A stretch of DNA of 64,000 bases from Anaerococcus porci (GCF_009696575.1 NZ_VULQ01000009.1:31348-95347); one strand, 5' to 3'; shown: positions 49,875-59,429, numbered from the stretch's first letter. Made by a program: numbers and translations. Notes: generated by a model from the sequence alone, not told the origin.

Positions 49875-50660
49875 ATGGATTTAAATTTAAAAGATAAGGT
49901 AGTACTCATAACAGGATCAACAGGTGGAATAGGTAGGGCTATAACAAAGGCTTTTTATAAAGAAGGTGCAAAACTTGCCCTTACATCTACTAGAAAAGAA
50001 AAGGTAGATAAACTAATAGAAGAATTGGGAAATCCACCAGAAGATAAGGTTCGTGGTTATGTATTAGATATAACAAATGAAGAAGAAGTAAAAAGGGTAA
50101 CAGATCAAGTAGTTAAAGATTTTGGCACTCTTTATTCCCTAGTATCAAATGCTGGAAACAATGGAGACTACCAAGAGATAAAAGATTCAACAAAAGAAAA
50201 TTATGACAAAGTATTTTCTATAAATGTGTATGGTGTTTTATATTCTATGAAATATGCCATTCCTTATATGTTAGAAAATAAAAAAGGTTCTGTTGTAGTT
50301 CTTGGATCAGAAGGATCTTACGTAGGAAGTCCAGGAATGGGAGCCTATGTAGCAAGCAAGCACGCAGTAGCAGCCCTTGTTAAGACCTTAGCTACAGAAG
50401 TAGGCGGAAGTGGAATTCATGCAAATTATATCGCACCATCTGCAGTAGACACTGATATGATGAGAAGAATAGAGAAAAATACATTTGGTGATAGTAAAAC
50501 TCCAGAAGAAGCTGAAAGATTCTTTGCAGAAGCATCATATGATAAAAGATATGCAAAGCCAGAAGAAGTAGCAAATGCAGCCTTATATCTAGCAAGTGAA
50601 GTATCAGCACATATGATGGGATGGGGTCTTAGACTTGATGGCGGAAAACATATATTATAA
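49875..50660 (+). CDS. short-chain dehydrogenase/reductase
   Basis: 261 residues. Cofactor motif ITGSTGGIGRAI at residues ~13-24, SNAGNNGDY, and the catalytic Tyr/Lys in AYVASKHAV with a preceding Ser in LGSEGSYVG. Ends MMGWGLRLDGGKHIL, as in glucose 1-dehydrogenase- and FabG-like SDRs. Substrate not predictable. AAGGAT before ATG. Monocistronic with a hairpin terminator. Confidence 0.88.
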   Translation: MDLNLKDKVVLITGSTGGIGRAITKAFYKEGAKLALTSTRKEKVDKLIEELGNPPEDKVRGYVLDITNEEEVKRVTDQVVKDFGTLYSLVSNAGNNGDYQEIKDSTKENYDKVFSINVYGVLYSMKYAIPYMLENKKGSVVVLGSEGSYVGSPGMGAYVASKHAVAALVKTLATEVGGSGIHANYIAPSAVDTDMMRRIEKNTFGDSKTPEEAERFFAEASYDKRYAKPEEVANAALYLASEVSAHMMGWGLRLDGGKHIL

Positions 50661-50671
50661 ATATAATAAAG

Positions 50672-50694
50672 AAGGTGCCTCTTGGCACTTTTTA
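50672..50694 (+). terminator. terminator of the SDR gene
   Basis: AGGTGCC pairs with GGCACTT around a four-base loop, followed by five T. It lies 12 bases after the stop. Confidence 0.75.
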
Positions 50695-50705
50695 CATATT
50701 TCTAT

Positions 50706-50990
50706 TTACCCAAATAACTTCTTAAACATATCATCTTGTTCCTTAAAATGAGATACAAACCCTATAGGGATTTCATTATTAGTAGCCTTAATAATCTCTT
50801 TTGCTCCTCTTTCTTCAAATGCCCCACAAAGCTCAATTACATCAATATCTTCTTTTTTTAATTTAATGGCTATATCTTTTGCCATCTCTAAATTTCTTAC
50901 TCCAATAATTTGTGCATTATTATTTTTTCCTATACACTTTCTATCAACAATTGGATCAAAAGGACCCATAATGATATATGCAAATTTCAT
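50706..50990 (-). CDS. DUF6506-like small protein
   Basis: 94 residues starting MKFAYIIMGPFDPIVDRK and containing NAQIIGVRNLEMAKDIA and IELCGAFEERGAKEII. The pattern matches DUF6506-type small proteins of anaerobic Firmicutes, which I recall from sequence only. No membrane segment. Function unknown; the repetition of VRN and GAFxxxG suggests a ligand-binding ferredoxin-like alpha/beta fold. AAGGAG before ATG. Confidence 0.75.
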   Translation of the reverse strand: MKFAYIIMGPFDPIVDRKCIGKNNNAQIIGVRNLEMAKDIAIKLKKEDIDVIELCGAFEERGAKEIIKATNNEIPIGFVSHFKEQDDMFKKLFG

Positions 50991-51130
50991 AAACTCTCCT
51001 TATAAATTTTAAAAATCATCTACTCTTATTAATATTTTTATAAATACTATATTAGCTTTTAAATTCTAATCTAATATTTTATATATAAGCTGGAAAATCC
51101 TTTAAAATAGTTTTAAAAGTATATTTTTTA

Positions 51131-51175
51131 ATAAAAAAGAGCCTTTAGGATTACTTTAAAATCTTAAAAACTCTT
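51131..51175 (-). terminator. terminator of the fatty acid operon
   Basis: A 16-base stem (51137-51152 with 51160-51175, G:U pairs and one mismatch) runs into TTTTTT on the minus strand. About 60 bases past the fabT stop. Confidence 0.65.
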
Positions 51176-51237
51176 GATTATAACATTTTTAAAAACCTAT
51201 TTTATTTTTCAAATTATTAAGACTCAGTAGTAGAATC

Positions 51238-51729
51238 TTATGATTCTTTTCCATTAGAATCTTCATTTTTCCTAGAATTTATAAATTTAGTTACTTCCGG
51301 CATAAGTTCATCACTCATAATTTCAAGAATTTTTTCCATGGTTTCTATGTCTTTTTTATCAACTCTTTTTCTCAGTCTATCTAAGACCAACTCTATATAA
51401 GAATTTTTCATATTATAATACTCATAAAATTTTTCTGTACATTCTAGATAATATTCTCTTCTGTCTTCTTCGGATTGAATTTTTTTAAGATAGCCCTTTT
51501 TTATTAAAGCAGATATTTTATAAGCAATATTTGGATGAGAGCATTCAAGAAATTCAGTAACATCACTTACCCTTGGTCTATTTAGTGCATGTATAACTTC
51601 AATGGTAAAAGTTTCAGTTGCTGTCAATGTTGCCTCCCTATCCTGTAAGTTGGCAAACATATTTTTATATAAATTCAACTTAAATTTTTCATATACTTCA
51701 TCAAATATTTTTTCCAAATTATTATACAT
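51238..51729 (-). CDS. fabT: FabT-like MarR-family regulator
   Basis: 163 residues. A winged helix-turn-helix of the MarR family (VSDVTEFLECSHPNIAYKIS, LIKKGYLKKIQSEEDRREYY) flanked by long dimerisation helices. As last gene of a complete fatty acid synthesis operon it is a good FabT analogue: FabT represses fab genes when acyl-ACP is abundant. AGGAGG before ATG. Other organisms keep fabT at the front of the cluster, so its trailing position is unusual. Identity as FabT is by context. Confidence 0.78.
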   Translation of the reverse strand: MYNNLEKIFDEVYEKFKLNLYKNMFANLQDREATLTATETFTIEVIHALNRPRVSDVTEFLECSHPNIAYKISALIKKGYLKKIQSEEDRREYYLECTEKFYEYYNMKNSYIELVLDRLRKRVDKKDIETMEKILEIMSDELMPEVTKFINSRKNEDSNGKES

Positions 51730-51737
51730 TTTTCCTC

Positions 51738-52157
51738 CTATTTCAAAGCAAAGGATATTTCACAAGTCATTACAATTTCCCCATCTCTTATAATATTACC
51801 CTTTCCAATACCGAGATTTTTTACTATTTTCATCATCTCACAAGTTATTTCCAAATAATCTCCTGGTTTTACTGGCTTATAAAATCGTGCATTTTTTATT
51901 CCACCAAGCAAAGCAAGCCTTTTAGGATTTTCTCTTAAAAGTGCTACTGCTCCAACTTGAGCAACTGCTTCTATTTGAAGAACCCCAGGCATTATGGCCT
52001 CCTGTTGGAAATGTCCTTGAAAATAATATTCTCCACCAGATACTGATTTAATTCCCTTTGCATATTTATTATTGTCTATTTCAACAATCTTGTCAATCAT
52101 TATAAAAGGATAAGAATGTGGTAAGATTTCTTTTAATTGATCAAAATTTATTTCCAT
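51738..52157 (-). CDS. fabZ: 3-hydroxyacyl-ACP dehydratase FabZ
   Basis: 139 residues with a hot-dog fold. The N-terminal LPHSYPFIMIDKI block and the catalytic GHFQQEAIMPGVLQIEAVAQ region (H49, E63) are present; the usual Pro after GHF is Gln. It removes water from 3-hydroxyacyl-ACP. Some FabZ proteins also isomerise; the isomerase FabM is not seen here. It lies 1 base past fabF. AAGAGG before ATG. Confidence 0.93.
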   Translation of the reverse strand: MEINFDQLKEILPHSYPFIMIDKIVEIDNNKYAKGIKSVSGGEYYFQGHFQQEAIMPGVLQIEAVAQVGAVALLRENPKRLALLGGIKNARFYKPVKPGDYLEITCEMMKIVKNLGIGKGNIIRDGEIVMTCEISFALK

Positions 52158-52158
52158 A

Positions 52159-53376
52159 TTAATACCTCTTAAAAATTAGGGCTGCATTATGTCCCCCAAA
52201 TCCAAGTGAGTTTTTGAGAAAATAATTTATAGGATATTCTTCTGCTTCTAAAGCAAAGTTAAGATCACATTCTAAATCTCTATTTTTAAAATTTATTAAT
52301 GGGGGTAAAAATCCTTCATTCATTGCTAAAATCGAAAGTATTGATTCAACAGCACCAGAACCACCTAGTAGATGTCCCATTTGAGATTTTGATGAAGATA
52401 CTTTAATTTTTCTATCTCCAAATATATTTTTTATTGCAAGAGTTTCAAGTTTATCATTTAAAAATGTTGAAGTTCCGTGGGCATTTATATAATCTATTTC
52501 ATCTGCACTTATTCCCGCATCTTTTATAGCATCTGCAATTGCTTTTGTTGCAAACTTTGCATCAGGTGATGGTGATGTTATGTGATAAGCATCACAATTT
52601 ACTCCATAACCAACTAATTCTGCAATTATATTTGCTCCTCTTTTTAAAGCTGAATCCAAACTTTCTAAAACCAAAACACCAGCACCCTCTCCCATTACAA
52701 ATCCGTTCCTATCCTTATCAAAAGGAATTGATGCCCTATTTTTATCCTTAGAAGTGCTAAGAGCTTTCATAGATGTAAATCCACCAATGCCAAGTTCGGT
52801 AATCGATGCCTCACTTCCTCCGGCAAAGATAATTTCTTCGTAACCATCTTTTATTGCCCTATAAGCTTCCCCTATTGCATTTGTAGATGATGCACAAGCA
52901 GTTACCATAGATATACAAGAACCATGTGCTCCTAGTTCTATTGCAACATTTGCACCTACTGAATTTATTATTGCCTTTGGGATAAAGTAAGGACTTAACT
53001 TATCAAATCCCCTATTCATTCCCCTTACATAATCTTCCTCAATAGTTCTTATTCCACCAATCCCTGAACTTATATAAACTCCAACTCTTTTATTTTCTAT
53101 TTCTTCTTTTGAAAGTTTTGAATCTTTCATAGCATTTTTTGCAGCTAAGATGGCATATTGATTTACCTTATCCAATCTATTTATTTCTTTTCTTGAAAAT
53201 TCTTTATCTTCTTTATAATTTTTAAGTTCAGCTGCAAGAGTAACTTCTCTATTTTCTATTGGATAACGCGTGATTTCGTCAATAGCACATCTTCCATCAC
53301 TCATAGATTTTATAAGTTCTTCTTTCGTTGAACCTATTGGTGTTAAAGCACCAAAACCTGTAACTACAACTCTCAT
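52159..53376 (-). CDS. fabF: beta-ketoacyl-ACP synthase II
   Basis: 405 residues, thiolase fold. Catalytic Cys161 is in MVTACASSTNAIG, with the two His in NAHGTSTFLND and MGHLLGGSGAVES. It elongates acyl-ACP by condensing with malonyl-ACP. It overlaps fabG by four bases (ATGA), with GGAGG upstream of the ATG. Length and motifs are standard. Confidence 0.95.
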   Translation of the reverse strand: MRVVVTGFGALTPIGSTKEELIKSMSDGRCAIDEITRYPIENREVTLAAELKNYKEDKEFSRKEINRLDKVNQYAILAAKNAMKDSKLSKEEIENKRVGVYISSGIGGIRTIEEDYVRGMNRGFDKLSPYFIPKAIINSVGANVAIELGAHGSCISMVTACASSTNAIGEAYRAIKDGYEEIIFAGGSEASITELGIGGFTSMKALSTSKDKNRASIPFDKDRNGFVMGEGAGVLVLESLDSALKRGANIIAELVGYGVNCDAYHITSPSPDAKFATKAIADAIKDAGISADEIDYINAHGTSTFLNDKLETLAIKNIFGDRKIKVSSSKSQMGHLLGGSGAVESILSILAMNEGFLPPLINFKNRDLECDLNFALEAEEYPINYFLKNSLGFGGHNAALIFKRY

Positions 53377-54104
53377 ATATTCATTCCTCCATCAACTGAA
53401 ATAACTTGACCAGTTATGTATGACGAGTCTTTTCCTGATAAAAAATAAACTAATCCAGCTACATCTTCAGCTTTCCCATATCTTTTTAAGGGAATATCTC
53501 TTAAAATTTCTTCCTTAACTGCATCATTTAAATTATTTGTCATTTCTGTATCTATAAAACCAGGTGCTACTGCATTTACCAAAATATTTTTTGTAGCAAG
53601 TTCTTTGGCAAGTGACTTAGTAAAACCAATGATTCCAGCTTTTGAGGCACTGTAATTTGTTTGTCCAACATTGCCTCTAATTCCACTTATAGAGGCAATA
53701 TTTATTATTCTCCCGCTTTTTTTCTTCATCATTGTCCTTGCAAATAATTTGGAGAGATAAAAAACCGAATATAAATTTGTTTCTATTACTTTTACAAAGT
53801 CCTCTTCTTTCATTCTAAAAATTACATTATCCAAAGTCATACCTGCATTATTTACTAGTACTTCTACATCAAGATTTTCTTCTTTACATATATTAAAAAC
53901 TTTCTGACAATCTTCAAAATTAGATAGGTCTGCACTTATACAAATAACTTCTGTATCTAATTCTTTTTTTAATTTATCTATCTTATCTTTCTTACTTCTT
54001 GTATGGAGGATTAAATTATAATCACTTGCAAGCTTTCTTGCAATAGCACTTCCAATACCCCCACTAGCCCCTGTTATTAGAGCATATTTTTTATTATTCA
54101 TCAT
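53373..54104 (-). CDS. fabG: 3-oxoacyl-ACP reductase FabG
   Basis: 243 residues, NADPH-dependent SDR. ITGASGGIGSAIA is the cofactor loop, NNAGMT the NAG motif, and NIASISGIRGNVGQTNYSASK holds catalytic Ser, Tyr and Lys. Ends DGGMNI. The ATG at 54102-54104 shares its first A with the fabD stop; the next ATG, one codon on, is better spaced from AAGGGG and may be used. Confidence 0.94.
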   Translation of the reverse strand: MMNNKKYALITGASGGIGSAIARKLASDYNLILHTRSKKDKIDKLKKELDTEVICISADLSNFEDCQKVFNICKEENLDVEVLVNNAGMTLDNVIFRMKEEDFVKVIETNLYSVFYLSKLFARTMMKKKSGRIINIASISGIRGNVGQTNYSASKAGIIGFTKSLAKELATKNILVNAVAPGFIDTEMTNNLNDAVKEEILRDIPLKRYGKAEDVAGLVYFLSGKDSSYITGQVISVDGGMNI

Positions 54105-54994
54105 TACCCCTTAATTATTTCTTCTTCGTTTTTTAGAGAAATCACTTGAACTTCTTTGAAGTTTTTTCTAATTATATTAGAAATCACACTACCCGGACCG
54201 ATTTCTACAATCTTATCCACTCCAGAATCTATCATATTTTTTATATCATCAAAAAGTCTCACAGGATTATATATATGTTTTGATAAAACAATTCTTAAAT
54301 CTTCTTCACTATATTTTTTCCCTGTTAGATTTAAATAATAATCTATCTTAGGTTTTTCAAATTTTATTTCTTTTAACTTTTCAAAATATTTTTTTCCAGC
54401 ATTTTCCATAAAGCTTGTGTGAAAGGCACCACTTACTTTCATTTCAATGGCTCGTATTTTTCTTTCAGTCATGTATTCTTTAAAAAAGTCTATTTTTTTT
54501 GTATCTCCAGCAACTACAACTTGCTTTGGACTATTTATATTTGAAATATGGATTTCATCAGGATAAGAAAAATTAATAATAAGATTTTTAACTTCATCTT
54601 CATTTTTATTCAAAATTGCAAGCATCTTAGTATCATATTTTTGACTTTCATCTTGCATAAGACTTCCTCTTATTTTGACAAGAGAAAGTGCATCTTTATA
54701 TGGCAAAGAACCCGCCAATACTAGACTTGCATATTCTCCAAGACTTAAGCCGCAAGTTGCAGCTATATTCTCATTCTTTTTTAAAAATTCTAGTGCAGAT
54801 ATTTGAAATGCAAGCATTATAGGTTGAAGATTTTCAGTCCTTGATAATTCTTCTAGATCTCCATTTAAAATAATCTTTTTATACTCAGAAATTTCTTCAT
54901 ATATATATTTGGTTTTTGAATGATTTAAAAAAACTTTTCCCATATTTTCATATTGAGAACCTTGCCCTCCAAAAACCACCCCTATTTTAGTCAT
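54104..54994 (-). CDS. fabD: malonyl-CoA:ACP transacylase FabD
   Basis: 296 residues. VFGGQGSQYENMG is the N-terminal motif, GLSLGEYASL holds catalytic Ser84, and SGAFHTSFM the His. Moves malonyl from CoA to ACP, feeding FabH and FabF. It overlaps the nitronate monooxygenase-like gene by four bases. GGAGG precedes the ATG. Confidence 0.94.
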   Translation of the reverse strand: MTKIGVVFGGQGSQYENMGKVFLNHSKTKYIYEEISEYKKIILNGDLEELSRTENLQPIMLAFQISALEFLKKNENIAATCGLSLGEYASLVLAGSLPYKDALSLVKIRGSLMQDESQKYDTKMLAILNKNEDEVKNLIINFSYPDEIHISNINSPKQVVVAGDTKKIDFFKEYMTERKIRAIEMKVSGAFHTSFMENAGKKYFEKLKEIKFEKPKIDYYLNLTGKKYSEEDLRIVLSKHIYNPVRLFDDIKNMIDSGVDKIVEIGPGSVISNIIRKNFKEVQVISLKNEEEIIKG

Positions 54995-56013
54995 TTTTCC
55001 TCCAGTAACCAGTCTATATAATCATCTACAGACCTAACTTTTTCAATATTTTCTATATCAGTTCCTGCAAAAAATAATCCATTATCTATATCCCCTTTTA
55101 CAGCATTTATAAGAGCCTCGCTTATACAATAATTTGTATCTTTTCTTTTGCAAGTTTTAATACATGAAATACAACGCTTAGGTGGAATTTTTTCTGATTT
55201 CATTCTTTTAACAAGTTTGTTTTCTATACCTCTTGCAAGTAGTCCAACAGGACTTTCTAATATAACATTTTTAAGATTTCCATTATTTATTTCTTTTAGA
55301 AGTTTTTCTTTTGTAGATTTTGGCATACCTGATTCTTCTGTAAACAAAAATCCTGTTCCTATTTGAACTCCACTAGCTCCCATTTTTAAAGCTTTTTTCA
55401 TAGCTTGTGGACTACCAAAGCCTCCTCCAACAAAGACTGGAATTTCTTCACTTAATTTAATAATTTTTTTCAACTCATCTAGAATATTTATTTTCAAATC
55501 CTCTCTTTTAAATCCAAGATGACCACCAGCTTTAGGTCCTTCCAAAATTATTAAATCAGGTTTTCTTTTGTACTTCACCCACTTCTTCATAATAATCTTT
55601 AATGCTCTTTCTGATGATACAATAGGGCCTATTATTTTTTCTTCTGAAATATATTTTGGCAATTCAAGGGGGAGTCCTGCTCCTACAACTACACCATCAA
55701 CATCTGTACTATTTAAAAACTCTAAATATTCATTAAATCTTTCTACAACATGCATTAAATTTGTCAGTATGAGACCTCTACCATTCGACTTTTCCCTTGC
55801 AAATTTTAAATCTTCTATAAAGGCTCTCTTATTTGCCTCAAATGGATTTTTCATAAAATCTTCCTGTGCATAACCAGGATTTACCATTGATAAAGTGCCT
55901 ATCCCAGCTCTATTTGCTACTGCTGCTACTAAGCTTTTATTTGACATACCAATTGCCATAGCTCCTTGAATAATTGGTATATTTATATATTTATTTTTTA
56001 TTTTTATATTCAT
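54991..56013 (-). CDS. nitronate monooxygenase/FabK-like flavoprotein with Cys cluster
   Basis: 340 residues, FMN TIM barrel like FabK, but of a different branch. Recognisable parts are IPIIQGAMAIGMS, PGYAQEDFMKNP, LEGPKAGGHLGFKRED, PVFVGGGFGSPQAM and GASGVQIGTGFLFTEE. Near the C-terminus a C-x2-C-x3-C-x7-C pattern (C281, C284, C288, C296; CISCIKTCKRKDTNYC) is seen, absent in FabK. It overlaps FabK by 23 bases. Could be a second enoyl-ACP reductase, a nitronate oxidase or an Fe-S-assisted reductase. The ribosome site is weak, so coupling is likely. Confidence 0.85.
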   Translation of the reverse strand: MNIKIKNKYINIPIIQGAMAIGMSNKSLVAAVANRAGIGTLSMVNPGYAQEDFMKNPFEANKRAFIEDLKFAREKSNGRGLILTNLMHVVERFNEYLEFLNSTDVDGVVVGAGLPLELPKYISEEKIIGPIVSSERALKIIMKKWVKYKRKPDLIILEGPKAGGHLGFKREDLKINILDELKKIIKLSEEIPVFVGGGFGSPQAMKKALKMGASGVQIGTGFLFTEESGMPKSTKEKLLKEINNGNLKNVILESPVGLLARGIENKLVKRMKSEKIPPKRCISCIKTCKRKDTNYCISEALINAVKGDIDNGLFFAGTDIENIEKVRSVDDYIDWLLEEK

Positions 56014-56920
56014 CTTTTATTTCTCGGTATTCACTCATTAATTTTTCAATATATTCTTTTACAGATATCACCGAATTAAAGGAGCCAATAGATAAGCCAG
56101 TCATTACAGATCCATTTTCTACATCCCCTTCAACAACAGCTTTCCTAAGTCTACCAATGGTGAAATTTTCAAGTTCTAAAAGAGAATTATTTCTTTCAAG
56201 CCTTTGATATTCTCTTGTCATCTTATTTTTTAAGACTCGCATAGGTATTCCATTTATATTCCCAATTACAGTTACTTTTGATGAATTAGATTTTAATAAT
56301 TTGTTTTTATAATTTTCATGAATTGGACATTCCTTAGTAAATAAAAATCCTGTACCGATTTGTACTCCACTTGCTCCTAAAACTTCTGCTGCAAAAATTT
56401 CTCGTCCAGAGGCTATACCTCCTGCTGCTATAACTGGTCTTTTAGTCTGTGCTATAGCTTGAGGAATAAGGGTCATAGTTGTCATTTGTCCAATATGCCC
56501 TCCAGCTTCCAAGCCTTCTGCTATAAATGCAAAGGGTTCAAGAGCCTCATATCTTTTTATTTGAATTGGTGATGATATTAGCTGTAGAACCTTAATTTTT
56601 TTATTTTCGAAATCATCAGCATACTTTTCATAACTTCCTGCTCCAACTGTTATTATATTTACATCTTCTTCTAAAACAACTTTAACTAGCTTATCAATGT
56701 CTGGTCTAAGCATCATCAAATTAACCCCAAAAGGCTTGTCTGTTATTTTTCTCAATGCTCTTATATTTTCTCTTAGAGAATTGCTATCCATTCCTCCAGA
56801 ACCAATAATACCTAAACCACCAGCACTTGAAACTGCTCCAGCAAATTCTCCATTTGCAATATGTGCCATTCCACCTTGTATAATCGGATACTTTATATCA
56901 AGTAATTTTTTTAAATCCAT
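55991..56920 (-). CDS. fabK: enoyl-ACP reductase II, FabK
   Basis: 309 residues, FMN-dependent enoyl reductase, colinear with pneumococcal FabK: IIQGGMAHIANGEFAGAVS, GGLGIIGSGG, KPFGVNLMML, IAEGLEAGGHIGQMT, IAAGGIASGRE. It takes the last step of each elongation cycle. FabI is not present, so this should be the main enoyl reductase, which by family knowledge means low triclosan sensitivity. GGAG before ATG, 1 base after fabH. Confidence 0.92.
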   Translation of the reverse strand: MDLKKLLDIKYPIIQGGMAHIANGEFAGAVSSAGGLGIIGSGGMDSNSLRENIRALRKITDKPFGVNLMMLRPDIDKLVKVVLEEDVNIITVGAGSYEKYADDFENKKIKVLQLISSPIQIKRYEALEPFAFIAEGLEAGGHIGQMTTMTLIPQAIAQTKRPVIAAGGIASGREIFAAEVLGASGVQIGTGFLFTKECPIHENYKNKLLKSNSSKVTVIGNINGIPMRVLKNKMTREYQRLERNNSLLELENFTIGRLRKAVVEGDVENGSVMTGLSIGSFNSVISVKEYIEKLMSEYREIKDEYKNKK

Positions 56921-56921
56921 T

Positions 56922-57815
56922 TCACCACTCCATCAAAACACTTACAACAGAAAGACCTGCACCGAAACCAGAAAAGATTATTTTTTCGCCTTCTTTAATA
57001 GAAGCAAAGTTTTCTGCAAGAACAAGAGGAATAGATGCAGCAGACGTATTTCCATATTTTTGTAAATTTGATAGACAATTGCTTTTTTCCATTCCGATTT
57101 TTTCTACAACATGATTGATTATTCTCTTATTTGCTTGATGTAAAATCATCTTATCTATATCTTTTCCTGTAAATTTATTTTTATCTAAAAGTCTTTTTAT
57201 AGAATTTAAAACTTCTTCAATTGCAAACCTATAAACTTTTTTCCCATCCATAGTGATTTTAGAGTTTTCACCTAAATTCAAAGAATTTTCATTTGGAAAA
57301 GATGCTACGTCAGCCTCCCATAGCTTATTATTTTTTTCTACCAAAACTCCTCCTGCTCCATCTCCAAAAAGTATGGCTGTCTTTCTATCTTCCATATCCA
57401 TAAAGTCAGAAATCTTTTCACTTGCAAAGATATAAGCTCTTCTTCCCTCTAAAAGGTATGACTCTGCCATAAGTAAAGCTGCAACGAATCCACTGCAAGC
57501 AAGATTTATATCTAAACAAAGACAGTGGGGATTATTCTTAAGCTCTTCTCTTACTAGGTTAGAAATTGATGGCATTCTTCTTTTAGAAGAAAAAGATGCA
57601 CAAATTATTAAGTCTAGATTTTCCATATTATTTTTAAATTTCTTGACTAAATTTAATGCCATTTCATCAACTCCATAATCTGAAAATTGTCTAGTAAATA
57701 TCCCCGTCCTTTTTTCAATCCACTCTGAACTTGTGTCTAGATTATTTTCGAAATAATCATTTTCTACAAATTTTTCTATATCAAACTTATGAGCTTCTAT
57801 AAATTCTAAACCCAC
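56922..57815 (-). CDS. fabH: beta-ketoacyl-ACP synthase III (GTG start)
   Basis: 297 residues, about 20 fewer than most FabH. Catalytic triad Cys107 (NLACSGFVAAL), His226 (LHQANKRI) and Asn256 (YGNTSAAS). It starts fatty acid synthesis by condensing acetyl-CoA (or a branched acyl-CoA) with malonyl-ACP. Start is GTG at 57813-57815, which has AGGTG upstream and overlaps accA by 10 bases; no ATG is available nearby. The N-terminus is shortened: it begins directly with the GLEFIEA region, so priming specificity may differ. Confidence 0.92.
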   Translation of the reverse strand: MGLEFIEAHKFDIEKFVENDYFENNLDTSSEWIEKRTGIFTRQFSDYGVDEMALNLVKKFKNNMENLDLIICASFSSKRRMPSISNLVREELKNNPHCLCLDINLACSGFVAALLMAESYLLEGRRAYIFASEKISDFMDMEDRKTAILFGDGAGGVLVEKNNKLWEADVASFPNENSLNLGENSKITMDGKKVYRFAIEEVLNSIKRLLDKNKFTGKDIDKMILHQANKRIINHVVEKIGMEKSNCLSNLQKYGNTSAASIPLVLAENFASIKEGEKIIFSGFGAGLSVVSVLMEW

Positions 57816-58582
57816 TTAACACCTATCTTTCTAAATTTATCATGCCTATCTCTAACAATTTCATTTGAGGAAAATTTTGAATAATACCTTAAATCCCCCA
57901 AAATAATTTTCTTTAAATCTGAAATTGAGATTTTATTCCTATCTTCCTTTACAATCCCATCAATAATTCCATCTTCAAGTAAATCATGTGAAGTTAATCG
58001 CATTAGTTGAGCAGATTCTCTCGCCTTTGACTTACTTTTATATAAAATTGAGGAAAATCCTTCAGGTGAAAGAATTGAAAAAACAGCTCCATCCCCCATA
58101 TAAATTTTATTTGCAAGAGCAAGAGCTAATGCACCTCCTGAACCACCCTCACCGATTATAAATGCAAAACTAGGAACTTTTAAGCCAGCCATAGTAATAA
58201 GACAATCAGCAATAAGTTGATGCTGTCCCTTTTCCTCTGCTCTAACACCTGGATAGGCACCTGGTGTATCAATAAAATTAACTACTGGCCTTTTGAATTT
58301 TTCAGCTGCTTTCATTAACCTTATGGCCTTTCTATATGCATGAGGTTCAGGCATTCCAAAATTTGTTTGTATAGCCTCCTCCATACTCTTACCTTTTTGT
58401 ATACCTATAAAGGTCATTGTATAATTTTCAAGCTCTCCTACTCCACCAATTATTGAGTGTGTATCTCCAAAAGCCCTATCTCCTTTTATATAATAATAAT
58501 CATCGAATAAATCTTCTATAACCTCCTTAGATACACTTCTATCTTTAGACCTAGCATTTATAACTCTTTCATAAGCGTCCAT
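57806..58582 (-). CDS. accA: acetyl-CoA carboxylase carboxyltransferase alpha subunit
   Basis: 258 residues, shorter than the E. coli protein (319) as in other Firmicute-type clusters. GDRAFGDTHSIIGGVGEL, RKAIRLMKAAEKFKRP, FIDTPGAYPGVRAEEKG and IGEGGSGGALALALA are conserved. With AccD it moves the carboxyl from biotin to acetyl-CoA. It overlaps accD by 14 bases. AGGAG before ATG. Confidence 0.94.
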   Translation of the reverse strand: MDAYERVINARSKDRSVSKEVIEDLFDDYYYIKGDRAFGDTHSIIGGVGELENYTMTFIGIQKGKSMEEAIQTNFGMPEPHAYRKAIRLMKAAEKFKRPVVNFIDTPGAYPGVRAEEKGQHQLIADCLITMAGLKVPSFAFIIGEGGSGGALALALANKIYMGDGAVFSILSPEGFSSILYKSKSKARESAQLMRLTSHDLLEDGIIDGIVKEDRNKISISDLKKIILGDLRYYSKFSSNEIVRDRHDKFRKIGVKWV

Positions 58583-59429
58583 ATTTACTCCTATGCATCC
58601 TTAAAATTTTTCCGATTATTTCTCTTTGATTTTTTCTCTCAATAATCATGTCTAAGAATCCGAAATTTTCAAGATTTTCTGCTTTTTGAAAATTATCTGG
58701 TATCTTTTCACGAAGTGTTTCCTTTATTACTCTTGGACCAGCAAATCCTATTAAGGCACCAGGCTCTCCAATGTTATAATCTCCTTGAGCTGCAAAGCTT
58801 GCACTAACTCCTCCCATAGTAGGATTAGTTAGAAGACTTATGTAAAGTCCACCTTTTTCTCCAAAAGAATAAAGTGCTGAACTAATCTTTGCCATTTGCA
58901 TTAAAGAAAAAATCCCCTCTTGCATTCTAGCTCCTCCACTTAAAGAAATAATTACAATAGGTAGTTGCTTTTTCTCTGCTTCTTCTATCATTTTTGTTAT
59001 TTCTTCTCCAACATAAGTGCCAAGACTGCCTAACATATATGTATTAATAAGTGAAGCCACTAAAACTGAATTTCCCAAAATTTTACCTCTTGCAATTTTT
59101 ACAGCTTCGGTTTTTTCATCCTCTTTCTTATTTCTATAATTTGGAAAATTTATAGGGTTGGTTTTTTTTGAATTATAATCAATTACCCTATATCCCTTAT
59201 CTAGGAGCATATCAAATCTGTCTATACCAGTTAAGGGAAAATATGAAGAACATTGTGAGCAAATAAATAAATTTTTTTTCAAGTCTTCTAAATGATTTGC
59301 CTTCCCACATTTTTTACAAACAAATATTTTTTCATTGTTTTTTTTTGTTGAAAAATCCTTGGCAAGCTTGCTAAGTTTTTTTATTGTGTATAATAAAGTC
59401 TTTCTATTTTTAAGATCTTTCTTGGACAA
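58569..59429 (-). CDS. accD: acetyl-CoA carboxylase carboxyltransferase beta subunit (TTG start)
   Basis: 286 residues. The zinc finger C-x2-C-x15-C-x2-C (FVCKKCGKANH ... FICSQCSSYF) is at residues ~37-59. LSGGARMQEGIFSLMQMAK and NPTMGGVSASFAAQGD are the crotonase-fold motifs. Start is TTG 59427-59429 with GAGG upstream; it overlaps accC by 20 bases. No suitable ATG is seen. Confidence 0.93.
   Translation of the reverse strand: MSKKDLKNRKTLLYTIKKLSKLAKDFSTKKNNEKIFVCKKCGKANHLEDLKKNLFICSQCSSYFPLTGIDRFDMLLDKGYRVIDYNSKKTNPINFPNYRNKKEDEKTEAVKIARGKILGNSVLVASLINTYMLGSLGTYVGEEITKMIEEAEKKQLPIVIISLSGGARMQEGIFSLMQMAKISSALYSFGEKGGLYISLLTNPTMGGVSASFAAQGDYNIGEPGALIGFAGPRVIKETLREKIPDNFQKAENLENFGFLDMIIERKNQREIIGKILRMHRSKYGRL

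Noticed and set aside
54156..56207. Plus-strand open frames opposite the fab genes
   Set aside because: All lie within conserved minus-strand genes and lack ribosome sites.
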